In this document: one piece after another, positions 8,044-16,397 of the stretch | Position numbering within the stretch: position 1 is the stretch's first letter | Layout: every line of letters begins with the position of its first letter | NCBI GenBank assembly: GCA_015654535.1 | Contig: JAATGU010000028.1 | Span: 1 to 38,909 of the forward strand | Length of the DNA: 38,909 nucleotides | Source: Bacteroidales bacterium | GTDB taxonomy: Bacteria; Bacteroidota; Bacteroidia; Bacteroidales; Bacteroidaceae | Direction: 5' to 3' | Notes under the pieces: model-generated | The model's input: only the letters and a program-made list of their open reading frames with translations | Database searches by the model: none | What the model was told of the DNA's origin: nothing | Position numbers and translations under genes: made by a program

Positions 8044-9054
8044 ATGAAGAAAATTTTAATAACAGGGGCAGCTGGATTTATAGGGTCCTATTTAGTAAAA
8101 AGAATGCTGAACCGTGGCGATGAAGTTGTTGGTATTGATAATATGAATGATTATTATGATGTCTATCTGAAATATAATCGTCTAAAAGAAGCTGGGATTA
8201 CATTAGAGCCCATTACTAATGAGAAACCGGTTCAGAGTGACTCGTACTCCAATTATCGTTTTATTAAGCTGGACTTGATAGAAAGAGATGAAATCAATAA
8301 ATTATTTGATAGCGAAAAATTTGATATTGTTTGTAATTTAGCGGCTCAGGCAGGAGTACGTTATTCTATAGATCATCCCTTTACTTATATAGATTCAAAT
8401 ATTGTAGGTTTTGCCAATGTCTTGGAAGCATGCCGGCAACATCATGTAGAGCACTTTATCTATGCAAGTTCTAGTAGCATATATGGACTAAATGATAAAA
8501 TTCCTTATTCAGAAAGTGATCAGGTAGATACACCAATCAGTTTGTACGCTGCGACTAAAAAATCAAATGAATTGATGGCTCATGCATATAGTAAATTATA
8601 TCATTTGCCTACTACTGGAGTACGTTTTTTTACTGTTTATGGTCCATGGGGAAGACCAGATATGGCTCCATTCCTTTTTATGAAATCTATCATGAACGGA
8701 ATCCCAATCAAAGTCTTTAATTATGGCAATTTAGAGCGTGATTTTACTTATATTGATGACATTATTTACGGGCTAGAAAAAATAGTAGATGCTCCGTCTA
8801 CTAATCAATTACCCTATAAAATATACAATATTGGAAACTCTAGTCCGGTAAAGCTGATGGATTTCATTCATGCTATAGAAAAATCGACAGGCAAAGAAGC
8901 CATCAAAAATTATGTAGGTATGCAGCCTGGAGATGTATATCGTACCTATGCTGATACAACTCTTTTAGAGAAAGATTTTGGTTATAAACCAAATACCACC
9001 ATTCAAGATGGAATAGATAAATTTTATGAATGGTATGTGAAATATACCAATTAA
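8044..9054 (+). CDS. NAD-dependent epimerase, UDP-glucuronate 4-epimerase-like
   Basis: A 336-residue extended short-chain dehydrogenase. The Rossmann motif GAAGFIG is at residues 8-14; the catalytic Ser lies in ASSSSIYG (141-148) and the YxxxK pair is Tyr168 and Lys172. The sequence IDNMNDYYDVYLKYNRL (31-47) after the first strands is characteristic of the UDP-glucuronate 4-epimerase/CapI group, which interconverts UDP-GlcA and UDP-GalA, more than of GalE. It follows the ArnT-like gene by 9 bases. Its product would be a natural donor for the GT2 upstream, suggesting galacturonic acid as the transferred sugar. Other UDP-sugar 4-epimerase activities cannot be excluded. The 3' end of this gene contains the tsaD promoter. 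Confidence 0.85.
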   Translation: MKKILITGAAGFIGSYLVKRMLNRGDEVVGIDNMNDYYDVYLKYNRLKEAGITLEPITNEKPVQSDSYSNYRFIKLDLIERDEINKLFDSEKFDIVCNLAAQAGVRYSIDHPFTYIDSNIVGFANVLEACRQHHVEHFIYASSSSIYGLNDKIPYSESDQVDTPISLYAATKKSNELMAHAYSKLYHLPTTGVRFFTVYGPWGRPDMAPFLFMKSIMNGIPIKVFNYGNLERDFTYIDDIIYGLEKIVDAPSTNQLPYKIYNIGNSSPVKLMDFIHAIEKSTGKEAIKNYVGMQPGDVYRTYADTTLLEKDFGYKPNTTIQDGIDKFYEWYVKYTN

Positions 9055-9067
9055 AGTAGTACTTTTG
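9036..9067 (+). promoter_or_regulatory. Putative tsaD promoter
   Basis: TACTTTTG (9060-9067) is a full match to TAnnTTTG, just after the epimerase stop; TGTG at 9036-9039 with a 20-bp spacer is a partial -33. A transcript would start near 9075, which excludes the TTG at 9065 as start codon and favours ATG 9086. Confidence 0.6.
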
Positions 9068-9085
9068 CACCGTAAATTAAAGATA

Positions 9086-10105
9086 ATGGATATAATTATA
9101 TTAGGAATAGAATCCTCTTGTGATGACACTTCTGCTGCCGTCATCAAAAATGGAGTATTGCTCTCTAATGTAGTTGCCAGTCAGGCAGTACATGAGGCGT
9201 ATGGTGGGGTAGTACCCGAACTTGCATCGCGGGCTCATCAGCAAAATATTGTTCCGGTAGTCAATGAAGCGTTGAAAAGGGCCAATGTAACCAAAGAGGA
9301 ACTAAGTGCGGTAGCTTTTACCCGAGGGCCAGGATTAATGGGATCATTATTGGTTGGCGTTTCTTTTGCTAAAGGATTTTCCCGCGCATTAAATATTCCA
9401 ATGATTGACGTTAATCATTTGAACGGACACGTGTTAGCCCATTTCATTAAAGAAAAAGATGAAGATACCGATCAGCCAAAATTTCCTTTTCTCTGCCTAT
9501 TAGTATCAGGAGGAAACTCTCAAATTATATTGGTAAAAGCATATAATAACATGGAAGTATTGGGCCAAACCATCGATGATGCTGCCGGAGAAGCGATTGA
9601 TAAATGTTCCAAAGTAATGGGACTTGGCTATCCGGGAGGGCCTATTATTGATAAACTGGCACGCCAAGGTAATCCAAAAGCATTTACTTTTAACAAACCA
9701 CATATTCCGGGTTACAACTATAGTTTCAGCGGATTAAAGACTTCCTTTCTTTATTCCTTGCGTAACTTTTTAAAAGAAGACTCTGATTTCATCCAGCATC
9801 ATAAGAACGACTTAGCTGCTTCACTTGAAGCAACGATAGTTGAAATTCTAATGTATAAGCTTCGTAAAGTTGCCAAAGATTATAAAATAAACGAAGTAGC
9901 AGTGGCTGGGGGAGTATCTGCTAATAATGGACTGCGCAATGCTTTCCGTGAACATGCACAGAAATACGGATGGAAAATTTATATTCCTAAATTCAGTTAT
10001 ACCACGGATAATGCGGCAATGATTGCTATCACAGGATATTTTAAATATTTAGATAAAGACTTCTGTCCAATGGAATTACCAGCTTATTCAAGAGTTACTA
10101 TATAA
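9086..10105 (+). CDS. tsaD: tRNA N6-adenosine threonylcarbamoyltransferase TsaD
   Basis: TsaD transfers the threonylcarbamoyl group from TC-AMP to A37 of ANN-decoding tRNAs, in complex with TsaB and TsaE. This 339-residue protein has the ASKHA-fold start ([12 protein letters not shown]), the metal-binding HxxxH in DVNHLNGH, the GGNS loop ([10 protein letters not shown]), [19 protein letters not shown] and a late [13 protein letters not shown], all diagnostic. Length is normal for the family. An in-frame TTG at 9065 extends the frame by 7 codons but sits inside the -7 box, so the ATG at 9086 is chosen. cinA follows after 13 bases and is probably co-transcribed. Confidence 0.97.
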   Translation: MDIIILGIESSCDDTSAAVIKNGVLLSNVVASQAVHEAYGGVVPELASRAHQQNIVPVVNEALKRANVTKEELSAVAFTRGPGLMGSLLVGVSFAKGFSRALNIPMIDVNHLNGHVLAHFIKEKDEDTDQPKFPFLCLLVSGGNSQIILVKAYNNMEVLGQTIDDAAGEAIDKCSKVMGLGYPGGPIIDKLARQGNPKAFTFNKPHIPGYNYSFSGLKTSFLYSLRNFLKEDSDFIQHHKNDLAASLEATIVEILMYKLRKVAKDYKINEVAVAGGVSANNGLRNAFREHAQKYGWKIYIPKFSYTTDNAAMIAITGYFKYLDKDFCPMELPAYSRVTI

Positions 10106-10118
10106 AAAAACAAGAGAT

Positions 10119-11354
10119 ATGTTTATAGAAATTATAACTATTGGTGATGAATTGCTCATCGGTCAAGTAGTAGATACCAACTCTGCTTGGATGGGAAAAG
10201 AATTAAATAAAGTAGGATTTGAAGTGATCCGCGTCACTTCAGTGAGAGACCGGGAAGATGAAATTATTGAAGCGGTAGATACTGCGATGAAAAGGGTGGA
10301 TATTGTTTTAATGACCGGTGGATTGGGGCCAACAAAAGATGATATAACCAAATATACTCTCTGCAAATATTTTGGCACCGAGCTGGTTTTTAGCGAAATG
10401 GTCTATAAAAACATAGAGAGAATTTTGGCCAATAGAATTTCAATGAATCCATTGAACAAGAGTCAGGCATTAGTTCCTAAGGACTATTGTACGGTAATCA
10501 ATAATCGTGTGGGAACAGCTTCTATAAGCTGGTTTGAAAAAAATGAAAAAGTGCTGGTCTCTATGCCTGGCGTACCTCAGGAAATGAAAACAAACATGAC
10601 TGATGAGATTATTCCCAGACTTCTTTCCCGCTTCAATGTGGAGACCATCTTTCACAAAACCTATCTAATAAAAAATCATCCCGAATCAGTCTTGGCCATT
10701 GCCTTAACGGACTGGGAAAATCAGTTACCAGAGTCCGTGAAGCTGGCTTATTTGCCCAAAGCAGGAATTGTACGTTTAAGGCTTACAGGCAGAGGTCTCG
10801 ATGAAGCGGCCATAAAAGAGCGCGTGTTAAAGGAAGGAGCAAAACTCTATGATATTTTGGGGGAAGATGTATTGGATGAAAATGATTCACCTCTAGAAGA
10901 AATTATAGGAAAAATTCTTAGAGGTCAAGGCCTTACCGTTGCTACAGCAGAAAGTTGTACTGGCGGAAATATTGCAGCTCGAATTACTTCCATTCCAGGC
11001 AGTTCTCTTTACTTTAAAGGCAGCGTAGTTGCTTATGCCAATGAGGTTAAGAAAGAATTGCTTCACGTGTCCGAAAATTCCCTTATTAAATTTGGAGCAG
11101 TGAGCGAAGAAGTAGTCAAGGAAATGGCATTTGGTGCGATGGATTCGCTTAAAACGGATTGTGCTGTAGCAGTATCTGGCATAGCAGGACCCGATGGAGG
11201 AACCATTGATAAGCCGGTAGGAACTATTTGGATTGCCGCAGCTTATGGAAAAAAAGTGTTGACTTTAAAACAAGAAGTTGACTTTGGAAGAGAATTGAAT
11301 GTGGAACGGGCAAGCAATAATGCGCTTCTATTACTTCAAAAAATACTAAAATAG
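10119..11354 (+). CDS. cinA: CinA-like protein with NMN deamidase domain
   Basis: A 411-residue two-domain protein. Residues 1 to about 170 are a MoaB/MogA-like molybdopterin-binding fold ([28 protein letters not shown]), which in CinA homologues carries ADP-ribose pyrophosphatase-type activity. After a middle segment, the C-terminal part (about 255-411) is the PncC domain with [20 protein letters not shown] and [10 protein letters not shown], which deamidates nicotinamide mononucleotide to nicotinate mononucleotide in the pyridine-nucleotide salvage cycle. A direct competence role is not implied. It probably shares a transcript with tsaD. Confidence 0.95.
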   Translation: MFIEIITIGDELLIGQVVDTNSAWMGKELNKVGFEVIRVTSVRDREDEIIEAVDTAMKRVDIVLMTGGLGPTKDDITKYTLCKYFGTELVFSEMVYKNIERILANRISMNPLNKSQALVPKDYCTVINNRVGTASISWFEKNEKVLVSMPGVPQEMKTNMTDEIIPRLLSRFNVETIFHKTYLIKNHPESVLAIALTDWENQLPESVKLAYLPKAGIVRLRLTGRGLDEAAIKERVLKEGAKLYDILGEDVLDENDSPLEEIIGKILRGQGLTVATAESCTGGNIAARITSIPGSSLYFKGSVVAYANEVKKELLHVSENSLIKFGAVSEEVVKEMAFGAMDSLKTDCAVAVSGIAGPDGGTIDKPVGTIWIAAAYGKKVLTLKQEVDFGRELNVERASNNALLLLQKILK

Positions 11355-11394
11355 GGAATAGTTGACACATTTTGGTGAATTAATTCATGAAATA

Positions 11395-11426
11395 TTTGTT
11401 TTATATGGATATAATCACTTACTTTG
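11395..11426 (+). promoter_or_regulatory. Putative rpmB operon promoter
   Basis: TTTG (11395-11398), a 20-bp spacer, and TTACTTTG (11419-11426), one mismatch from TAnnTTTG. It lies about 50 bases before the rpmB ATG. Confidence 0.55.
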
Positions 11427-11475
11427 TGCCCTGTTTGAAAAGGTATAGAATGAAAACTATAAAAATAAGATAGAA

Positions 11476-11736
11476 ATGTCGAAGATTTGTCAAATTACCG
11501 GGAAAAAAGCCATGATTGGCAACAATGTTTCACATTCAAAGAGAAGAACAAAAAGGACCTTTGATTTGAACTTGTTTAAAAAGAAGTTCTACTATGTAGA
11601 ACAAGATTGCTGGATTAGTTTAAGCCTTTGTGCTGCTGGTTTACGCACTATTAACAAAAAAGGACTGGATGCTGCATTAAATGATGCTGTAACTAAAGGG
11701 TATTGTGATTGGAAAAGCGTAAAAATAATTGCTTAA
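11476..11736 (+). CDS. rpmB: Large-subunit ribosomal protein bL28
   Basis: An 86-residue basic protein with the bL28 pattern: [17 protein letters not shown] near the start, then [17 protein letters not shown] and a C-terminal segment with [13 protein letters not shown]. It is part of the 50S subunit. It opens a rpmB-rpmG-DUF4295 unit that ends in a strong terminator, with its own promoter upstream. The Cys pair patterns of zinc-binding L28 forms are not present. Confidence 0.97.
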   Translation: MSKICQITGKKAMIGNNVSHSKRRTKRTFDLNLFKKKFYYVEQDCWISLSLCAAGLRTINKKGLDAALNDAVTKGYCDWKSVKIIA

Positions 11737-11756
11737 TTTAAGGAGAAAACTGACTT

Positions 11757-11945
11757 ATGGCAAAGAAAGCAAAAGGTAATAGAGTACAAGTTATACTTGA
11801 GTGTACAGAACACAAAGATAGTGGTCTGCCCGGTACTTCTCGTTACATTACAACAAAGAATAGAAAGAATACTACAGAAAGAATTGAGTTGAAAAAATAC
11901 AATCCAATTTTAAAAAGAGTAACAGTACATAAAGAAATTAAATAA
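11757..11945 (+). CDS. rpmG: Large-subunit ribosomal protein bL33
   Basis: A 62-residue basic protein with bL33 features: [12 protein letters not shown], then [13 protein letters not shown] and [18 protein letters not shown] at the end. It starts 20 bases after rpmB and precedes the DUF4295 gene by 8 bases. Only one Cys remains at the positions where zinc-binding L33 proteins have CxxC pairs, so this is a zinc-independent form by sequence. Confidence 0.96.
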   Translation: MAKKAKGNRVQVILECTEHKDSGLPGTSRYITTKNRKNTTERIELKKYNPILKRVTVHKEIK

Positions 11946-11953
11946 GATAAACC

Positions 11954-12112
11954 ATGGCAAAGAAAACAGTAGCAAGTTTGCACGAAGATAGCAAAGAAGG
12001 TCGTTCTTATACTAAAGTTATCAGAATGGTAAAATCTCCTAAAACTGGAGCTTATGCTTTTGATGAACAAATGGTACCTAACGAAAAAGTACAAGACTTT
12101 TTTAAGAAATAA
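11954..12112 (+). CDS. DUF4295 family small basic protein
   Basis: A 52-codon gene, beginning MAKKTVASLHEDSKEGRSYT and ending VQDFFKK. It is lysine-rich and matches my memory of the Bacteroidota-specific DUF4295 family that is regularly encoded directly after rpmG. The gap to rpmG is 8 bases and a terminator follows within 30 bases, so it is the last gene of a ribosomal operon. Its size, charge and position suggest a ribosome-associated protein. A Bacteroidota-specific large-subunit protein (bL38) has been described in Flavobacterium; whether this is the same family I cannot check. Confidence 0.88.
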   Translation: MAKKTVASLHEDSKEGRSYTKVIRMVKSPKTGAYAFDEQMVPNEKVQDFFKK

Positions 12113-12139
12113 TAGCCGTTGTCTTAAAGACAACTGACA

Positions 12140-12182
12140 AAAACTTCCTCTCATTTACGTAAATGAGAGGAAGTTTTTTTTT
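12140..12182 (+). terminator. Rho-independent terminator after DUF4295 gene
   Basis: A perfect 38-base self-complementary stem (12140-12177, centred on TTTACGTAAA) ends in a run of nine T. It closes the rpmB operon before the ftsY promoter. Confidence 0.92.
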
Positions 12183-12210
12183 GCTACCTACTCTATTTGT
12201 TCTATCTTTG
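12180..12210 (+). promoter_or_regulatory. Putative ftsY promoter
   Basis: TTTG (12180-12183), 19-bp spacer, TATCTTTG (12203-12210): a full match to the Bacteroides consensus, 30 bases before the ftsY ATG and overlapping the end of the upstream terminator T-run. Confidence 0.75.
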
Positions 12211-12240
12211 TAGCATAATATATTACTAATTATAATCAAT

Positions 12241-13197
12241 ATGGGATTTTTTAGTTTTTTCTCCAAAGAAAAGAAAGACACCTTAGATAAAGGATTGTCT
12301 AAGACCAAAGAAAGCGTATTTAGTAAGATTACTAGAGTCGTAGCTGGAAAATCAAAAGTAGATGATGAAGTTCTGGATAATTTAGAAGAAGTTCTAATTA
12401 CCTCGGACGTTGGGGTAGAAACTACTTTGAATATCATCAAACGAATAGAGGAAAAGGTGGCTTCTGATAAATATGTGAATGCTCAAGAGCTAAATATAAT
12501 TCTTCGCGATGAAATCGCTGCATTATTGAGCGAAAATAATTCAGATGATTCCGAAGACTTTAGTACTCCAACAGATAAAAAGCCTTACGTAATCATGGTA
12601 GTAGGAGTAAATGGCGTAGGCAAAACAACAACTATCGGCAAATTGGCCTATCAGTTTAAGAAAGCAGGTAAATCAGTCTATTTAGGAGCGGCAGATACTT
12701 TCCGTGCAGCCGCGGTGGAGCAATTAATGATATGGGGAGAAAGAGTAGGAGTACCTGTGATTAAGCAAAAGATGGGAGCCGACCCAGCCTCGGTTGCTTT
12801 TGATGCGCTAAGCTCTGCTGTGGCCAATAATGCTGATGTGGTAATTATAGACACTGCGGGCAGATTACACAATAAAGTAAACTTGATGAATGAGTTAACG
12901 AAGATAAAAAATGTAATGAGAAAAGTCGTTCCCGATGCTCCTCATGAAGTTTTGTTGGTATTGGACGGATCAACCGGACAAAATGCATTTGAACAAGCAA
13001 AGCAGTTTACATTGGCTACCGAAGTAAGCGCCATTGCCATAACCAAGCTTGACGGCACTGCGAAAGGTGGCGTTGTGATTGGCATTTCTGATCAGTTTAA
13101 AATCCCGGTAAAGTATATCGGATTGGGAGAAGGAATAGAGGATCTGCAAGTGTTCCGCAAAAAAGAGTTTGTTGATTCTTTATTTGGAGATAATTAA
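12241..13197 (+). CDS. ftsY: Signal recognition particle receptor FtsY
   Basis: A 318-residue SRP-family GTPase that receives ribosome-nascent chain complexes from Ffh at the membrane. After a short amphipathic start (MGFFSFFSKEKK) and the N-domain, the G domain has G1 at 122-131 (GVNGVGKTTT), the SRP insertion motif DTFRAAA at 152-158, DTAGR at 204-208 and TKLDGTAKGG in the last third. The acidic A domain of E. coli FtsY is nearly absent, as in many non-proteobacterial homologues. The stop and the rimO start overlap by one base (TAATG), implying translational coupling. Confidence 0.97.
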   Translation: MGFFSFFSKEKKDTLDKGLSKTKESVFSKITRVVAGKSKVDDEVLDNLEEVLITSDVGVETTLNIIKRIEEKVASDKYVNAQELNIILRDEIAALLSENNSDDSEDFSTPTDKKPYVIMVVGVNGVGKTTTIGKLAYQFKKAGKSVYLGAADTFRAAAVEQLMIWGERVGVPVIKQKMGADPASVAFDALSSAVANNADVVIIDTAGRLHNKVNLMNELTKIKNVMRKVVPDAPHEVLLVLDGSTGQNAFEQAKQFTLATEVSAIAITKLDGTAKGGVVIGISDQFKIPVKYIGLGEGIEDLQVFRKKEFVDSLFGDN

Positions 13198-14501
13198 TGA
13201 AAAAAAAGACTATTGACATCATCACCTTAGGGTGTTCTAAAAATTTAGTAGATTCTGAACAACTGATTCGCCAGTTAGAACAAAGTGGATATAGTGTTAC
13301 GCATGATCCGGAATCACCGAAAGGAGAAATTGCCGTAATCAATACCTGTGGTTTTATAGGTGCCGCAAAAGAAGAATCCATCAACATGATATTGGAGTTT
13401 GCGCAAGCAAAAGAAGAAGGGCGACTGAAAAAGCTGTTTGTTATGGGATGCCTTTCAGAACGTTATTTAAAGGAACTAGCAACGGAGATTCCCCAAGTAG
13501 ATAAGTTTTACGGGAAGTTTAGTTGGAAAGACCTGCTTCATGACTTAGGCAAAACGTACGATGAGCGCCTTCATATAGAGCGTTCACTAACCACTCCTAA
13601 ACATTACGCGTACCTAAAGATATCTGAGGGTTGTGACAGAAAATGCTCATATTGTGCCATTCCTATTATTACAGGTAAGCACATATCCAGAAGTATGGAA
13701 GATATTCTGGGCGAAGTGAAATATTTGGTAGCAGGCGGGGTGAAAGAATTCCAGATAATAGCTCAGGAACTGACTTATTATGGAGTGGATTTATATAAAA
13801 AACAGATGCTTCCCGAATTAATTGAGAAGATTTCTGATGTACCAGGTGTGGAATGGATTCGTCTGCATTATGCCTACCCGGCTAATTTTCCTACAGATTT
13901 ATTTCGCGTAATGCGTGAGCGGAGCAATGTATGTAATTATATGGACATTGCCTTACAACATATTAGCGATAATATGTTGTCGATGATGAAAAGACACGTT
14001 ACTAAAGAAGAGACTTATGCCCTGATAGAACAATTCCGTAAAGAGGTGCCGGGCATTCATTTGCGTACAACTTTAATGGTAGGTCATCCCGGGGAAACGG
14101 AAGCTGACTTTGAAGAACTAAAAGAATTTATCAGGCGTGTAAAATTCGATAGAATGGGAGCTTTTTGTTATTCCGAAGAAGAAGGAACCTTTGCGGCGGC
14201 TAATTATGAAGATACTATTCCTCAGGAAATTAAGCAGCAAAGGCTGGATGAATTAATGGCTATCCAACAAGAAATATCCGCGGAACTAAATGCTGTAAAA
14301 ATTGGTCAACACTTCAAAGTGATTATTGATAGGAGAGAAGGAGATTATTTCATTGGACGTACAGAATTTGATTCTCCTGAAGTGGACCCGGAAGTACTAA
14401 TAATGGCGACTGAAGAGGATTTGAAAATTGGTCATTTTTATCAAGTGGAAATAACAGATGCTGACGATTTTGATCTTTACGCACAAGTAATTAAAAAATA
14501 A
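13197..14501 (+). CDS. rimO: Ribosomal protein uS12 methylthiotransferase RimO
   Basis: A 434-residue radical-SAM enzyme that methylthiolates a conserved aspartate of ribosomal protein uS12. The N-terminal MTTase domain carries cluster-binding Cys13, Cys51 and Cys85; the radical-SAM motif CxxxCxxC is Cys146, Cys150 and Cys153. A C-terminal TRAM domain (about 370-434) binds substrate. The start LGCSKNLVDSE is the RimO form of the family signature rather than the MiaB form. It overlaps ftsY by one base. Confidence 0.96.
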   Translation: MKKKTIDIITLGCSKNLVDSEQLIRQLEQSGYSVTHDPESPKGEIAVINTCGFIGAAKEESINMILEFAQAKEEGRLKKLFVMGCLSERYLKELATEIPQVDKFYGKFSWKDLLHDLGKTYDERLHIERSLTTPKHYAYLKISEGCDRKCSYCAIPIITGKHISRSMEDILGEVKYLVAGGVKEFQIIAQELTYYGVDLYKKQMLPELIEKISDVPGVEWIRLHYAYPANFPTDLFRVMRERSNVCNYMDIALQHISDNMLSMMKRHVTKEETYALIEQFRKEVPGIHLRTTLMVGHPGETEADFEELKEFIRRVKFDRMGAFCYSEEEGTFAAANYEDTIPQEIKQQRLDELMAIQQEISAELNAVKIGQHFKVIIDRREGDYFIGRTEFDSPEVDPEVLIMATEEDLKIGHFYQVEITDADDFDLYAQVIKK

Positions 14502-14580
14502 TAAAATATTTTAGTCTCAATATAGTTGCTTAATTAATAGATATTTAGTAATATAGCGGACATTTTAAAAACTACTAACA

Positions 14581-14853
14581 TTGAACAATAAAGAATTTAT
14601 CACAGAATTATCCAACCGCTTGGGATACTCAACAAAGGAGACTACTGATCTTGTTTCCTCTGCCATATCTGTTATTTCCGAACAGTTACAGGAAGGAAAT
14701 ACTATTATTGTTCAGGGTTTTGGAACATTTGACATAAAAAAGAAAGCAGAACGTATATCCGTAAATCCTGCAACAAAGCTGCGAATGCTAGTTCCCCCTA
14801 AATTGGTGATTAACTTTCGTCCAAGTAATGTTATAAAAGATAAGTTTAAATAA
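14581..14853 (+). CDS. HU-family DNA-binding protein
   Basis: A 90-residue member of the HU/IHF fold: an N-terminal helical dimerisation part (NNKEFITELSNRLGYS), then GNTIIVQGFGTFDIKKK and the arm segment with NPAT and a terminal FRPSNVIKDK. HU proteins bend and compact DNA as dimers. The only start that gives the full N-terminus is TTG at 14581 (TTG AAC AAT AAA), since no in-frame ATG lies at the family's usual start. The next gene, 11 bases downstream, encodes a second HU domain fused to a membrane and LysM part, so the two could be made together and even form mixed dimers; the latter is inference. Confidence 0.9.
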   Translation: MNNKEFITELSNRLGYSTKETTDLVSSAISVISEQLQEGNTIIVQGFGTFDIKKKAERISVNPATKLRMLVPPKLVINFRPSNVIKDKFK

Positions 14854-14864
14854 ATCTGACTTTT

Positions 14865-16091
14865 ATGGGTGAAAGAATAAATATACAGAACTTAATAGAT
14901 TTATTGGCTACTAAAAAAGGGTTGAATAAACGAGATGCGGAAAACTTTCTGAAAGAAATGTTTACTCTTATTGAAAAAGCCCTTGAAACAGATAAATATA
15001 TTAAAATTAAGGGCTTAGGTACTTTTAAATTAATTGATGTCGATAGTCGCGAAAGTGTTAATGTAAATACAGGAGCAAGAATAGAAATACAAGGACACAC
15101 CAAGATTTCATTTACTCCCGAAGCTGGTATTCGTGATCTGATAAACAAACCTTTTGCACACTTTGAAACGGTTGTTTTAAATGAAGGGGTTGTTTTTGAT
15201 GACCTTTCTTCAGGAGAAGAAGATACGGATAAAGATACTGAGTCAGAAAATGATTCGGAAGAAGAAGTTGTTCAGAATGCTCTGATTACGGAAGAAGAAC
15301 AACCTGAAAGTCCTATTGAGTCTATCAATGAAGTAATTGAAGCAGAGAATCCGGCTAATCTTTCAACTGATAAAGAAACAACCGGAGAGGAAGCCAATTC
15401 TACCAATGCATCAGAAGAAATTAAAGAAATTCCTGAAGTCACCCCTATAGAAACAGAGCAACCTATTAAAGAGGTGAAAGTTGATAATCCCAAAACGGAA
15501 GAAGCAGAGAACAAAGTAGAAGATAAAACTCCAGTTTCAATTGAAGAACTTATTTTGGCAGCTAAAAAGGAACAAAAAATCGCTCAGCATTCTTCCAAAA
15601 GCTATTCCTTATATTATTTTATAAGTATGATTGTTTTTTTGACAATCTTTGTAGCAGCAGTCTTCACCTATATTTATAATCCCGATTTTATAATGAATAT
15701 GCTTCCGGGAGTAAATAATAACCAGAAAACAGACTCTCTTTCGATCGCTGAAAATCAGGTAAAAGAAGATACTACAATACGAATGAGTGCCGTTCCCAAA
15801 AAGAATATTGAGCACAATAAACCAGCTATAGATACCACAAAAACAATCATAAAAGACATCAGTAAATATTCCACTGCGATAGAACCCGATTCTACTCATT
15901 TTGTGATTGTAGGAACAATGGGGACTTACACCATTCATCCGGGAGAAAATTTATCAATGGTTTCCAAACACTTTTACCAAGCCAAAGCTTTATGGCCTTA
16001 CATTGTGGAGCATAATCGTAAGATTATAAAAAATTCCAATCATGTTCCGATAGGGAGTACCCTTAGAATTCCAGCTTTACGGGACAAATAA
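14865..16091 (+). CDS. HU domain - acidic linker - TM - LysM fusion protein
   Basis: A 408-residue protein of unusual build. Residues 1-96 are an HU/IHF fold (QNLIDLLATKKGL, YIKIKGLGTFKL, VNTGARIEIQGHTKISFTP). Residues 101-226 form a low-complexity linker rich in Glu, Asp, Ser and Thr. A basic patch (AKKEQKIAQHSSKS, 233-246) precedes one transmembrane segment at about 247-271. After a 75-residue spacer, a LysM domain occupies about 354-404 (TYTIHPGENLSMVSKHFY to IPIGSTLRIP-type end). Positive charge before the segment puts the HU end in the cytosol and LysM in the periplasm. Function is not established; a link between chromosome and peptidoglycan is inference. It follows the HU gene by 11 bases and is followed by GTAC array 2. 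Confidence 0.88.
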   Translation: MGERINIQNLIDLLATKKGLNKRDAENFLKEMFTLIEKALETDKYIKIKGLGTFKLIDVDSRESVNVNTGARIEIQGHTKISFTPEAGIRDLINKPFAHFETVVLNEGVVFDDLSSGEEDTDKDTESENDSEEEVVQNALITEEEQPESPIESINEVIEAENPANLSTDKETTGEEANSTNASEEIKEIPEVTPIETEQPIKEVKVDNPKTEEAENKVEDKTPVSIEELILAAKKEQKIAQHSSKSYSLYYFISMIVFLTIFVAAVFTYIYNPDFIMNMLPGVNNNQKTDSLSIAENQVKEDTTIRMSAVPKKNIEHNKPAIDTTKTIIKDISKYSTAIEPDSTHFVIVGTMGTYTIHPGENLSMVSKHFYQAKALWPYIVEHNRKIIKNSNHVPIGSTLRIPALRDK

Positions 16092-16113
16092 TAAATTCGC
16101 TTAATTATATTAT

Positions 16114-16201
16114 TGCATGTTTGTACAAAAGAAAATAATCTTTTGTACAGAACAATAATTTCTTTTGTACAAAAGAAATTATTGTTCTGTACAAAGGAAT
16201 C
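16114..16201. repeat. GTAC array 2: four TGTACA units at 22-bp period, 54-bp perfect palindrome
   Basis: GTAC occurs at 16123, 16145, 16167 and 16189, exactly 22 bp apart, each preceded by T and followed by A. Units 2 to 4 form a perfect inverted repeat from 16142 to 16195, centred on the third GTAC; the 18-base spacers on either side are exact reverse complements. It fills much of the 306-bp gap between the HU-LysM gene and moxR, ending 93 bases before the moxR -33 box. No T-run follows, so it is not a standard terminator. The rest of the gap (16202-16284) shows nothing else. Confidence 0.88.
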
Positions 16202-16284
16202 TTAATATTTCCGCACTCTTCTTCCTTATAATACTAAAGCATCTTAAATGTAAACACATTCCATTATTTTTTAATAAAATTTAG

Positions 16285-16315
16285 TTGCTCTAGTTAATTA
16301 TAAAGAGTATTTTTG
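16285..16315 (+). promoter_or_regulatory. Putative promoter of the Bat operon
   Basis: TTG (16285-16287), a 20-bp spacer, and TATTTTTG (16308-16315) match the Bacteroides promoter form. It leaves a leader of about 75 bases before the moxR ATG, containing GGAGAGAGGG of unclear role. Confidence 0.65.
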
Positions 16316-16397
16316 TGACTCGAAAAGGAGAGAGGGTTTTTCTAATGATTTTCTCATCCTGTAGTTTGGTAAATAATAATAAAAGTAGTATAAAAGT

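Noticed and set aside
16142..16195. Palindrome as ordinary terminator of the HU-LysM gene
   Set aside because: No T-run follows the stem and the GTAC units keep a 22-bp phase including one unit outside the palindrome; a termination side effect is possible but not the main explanation.
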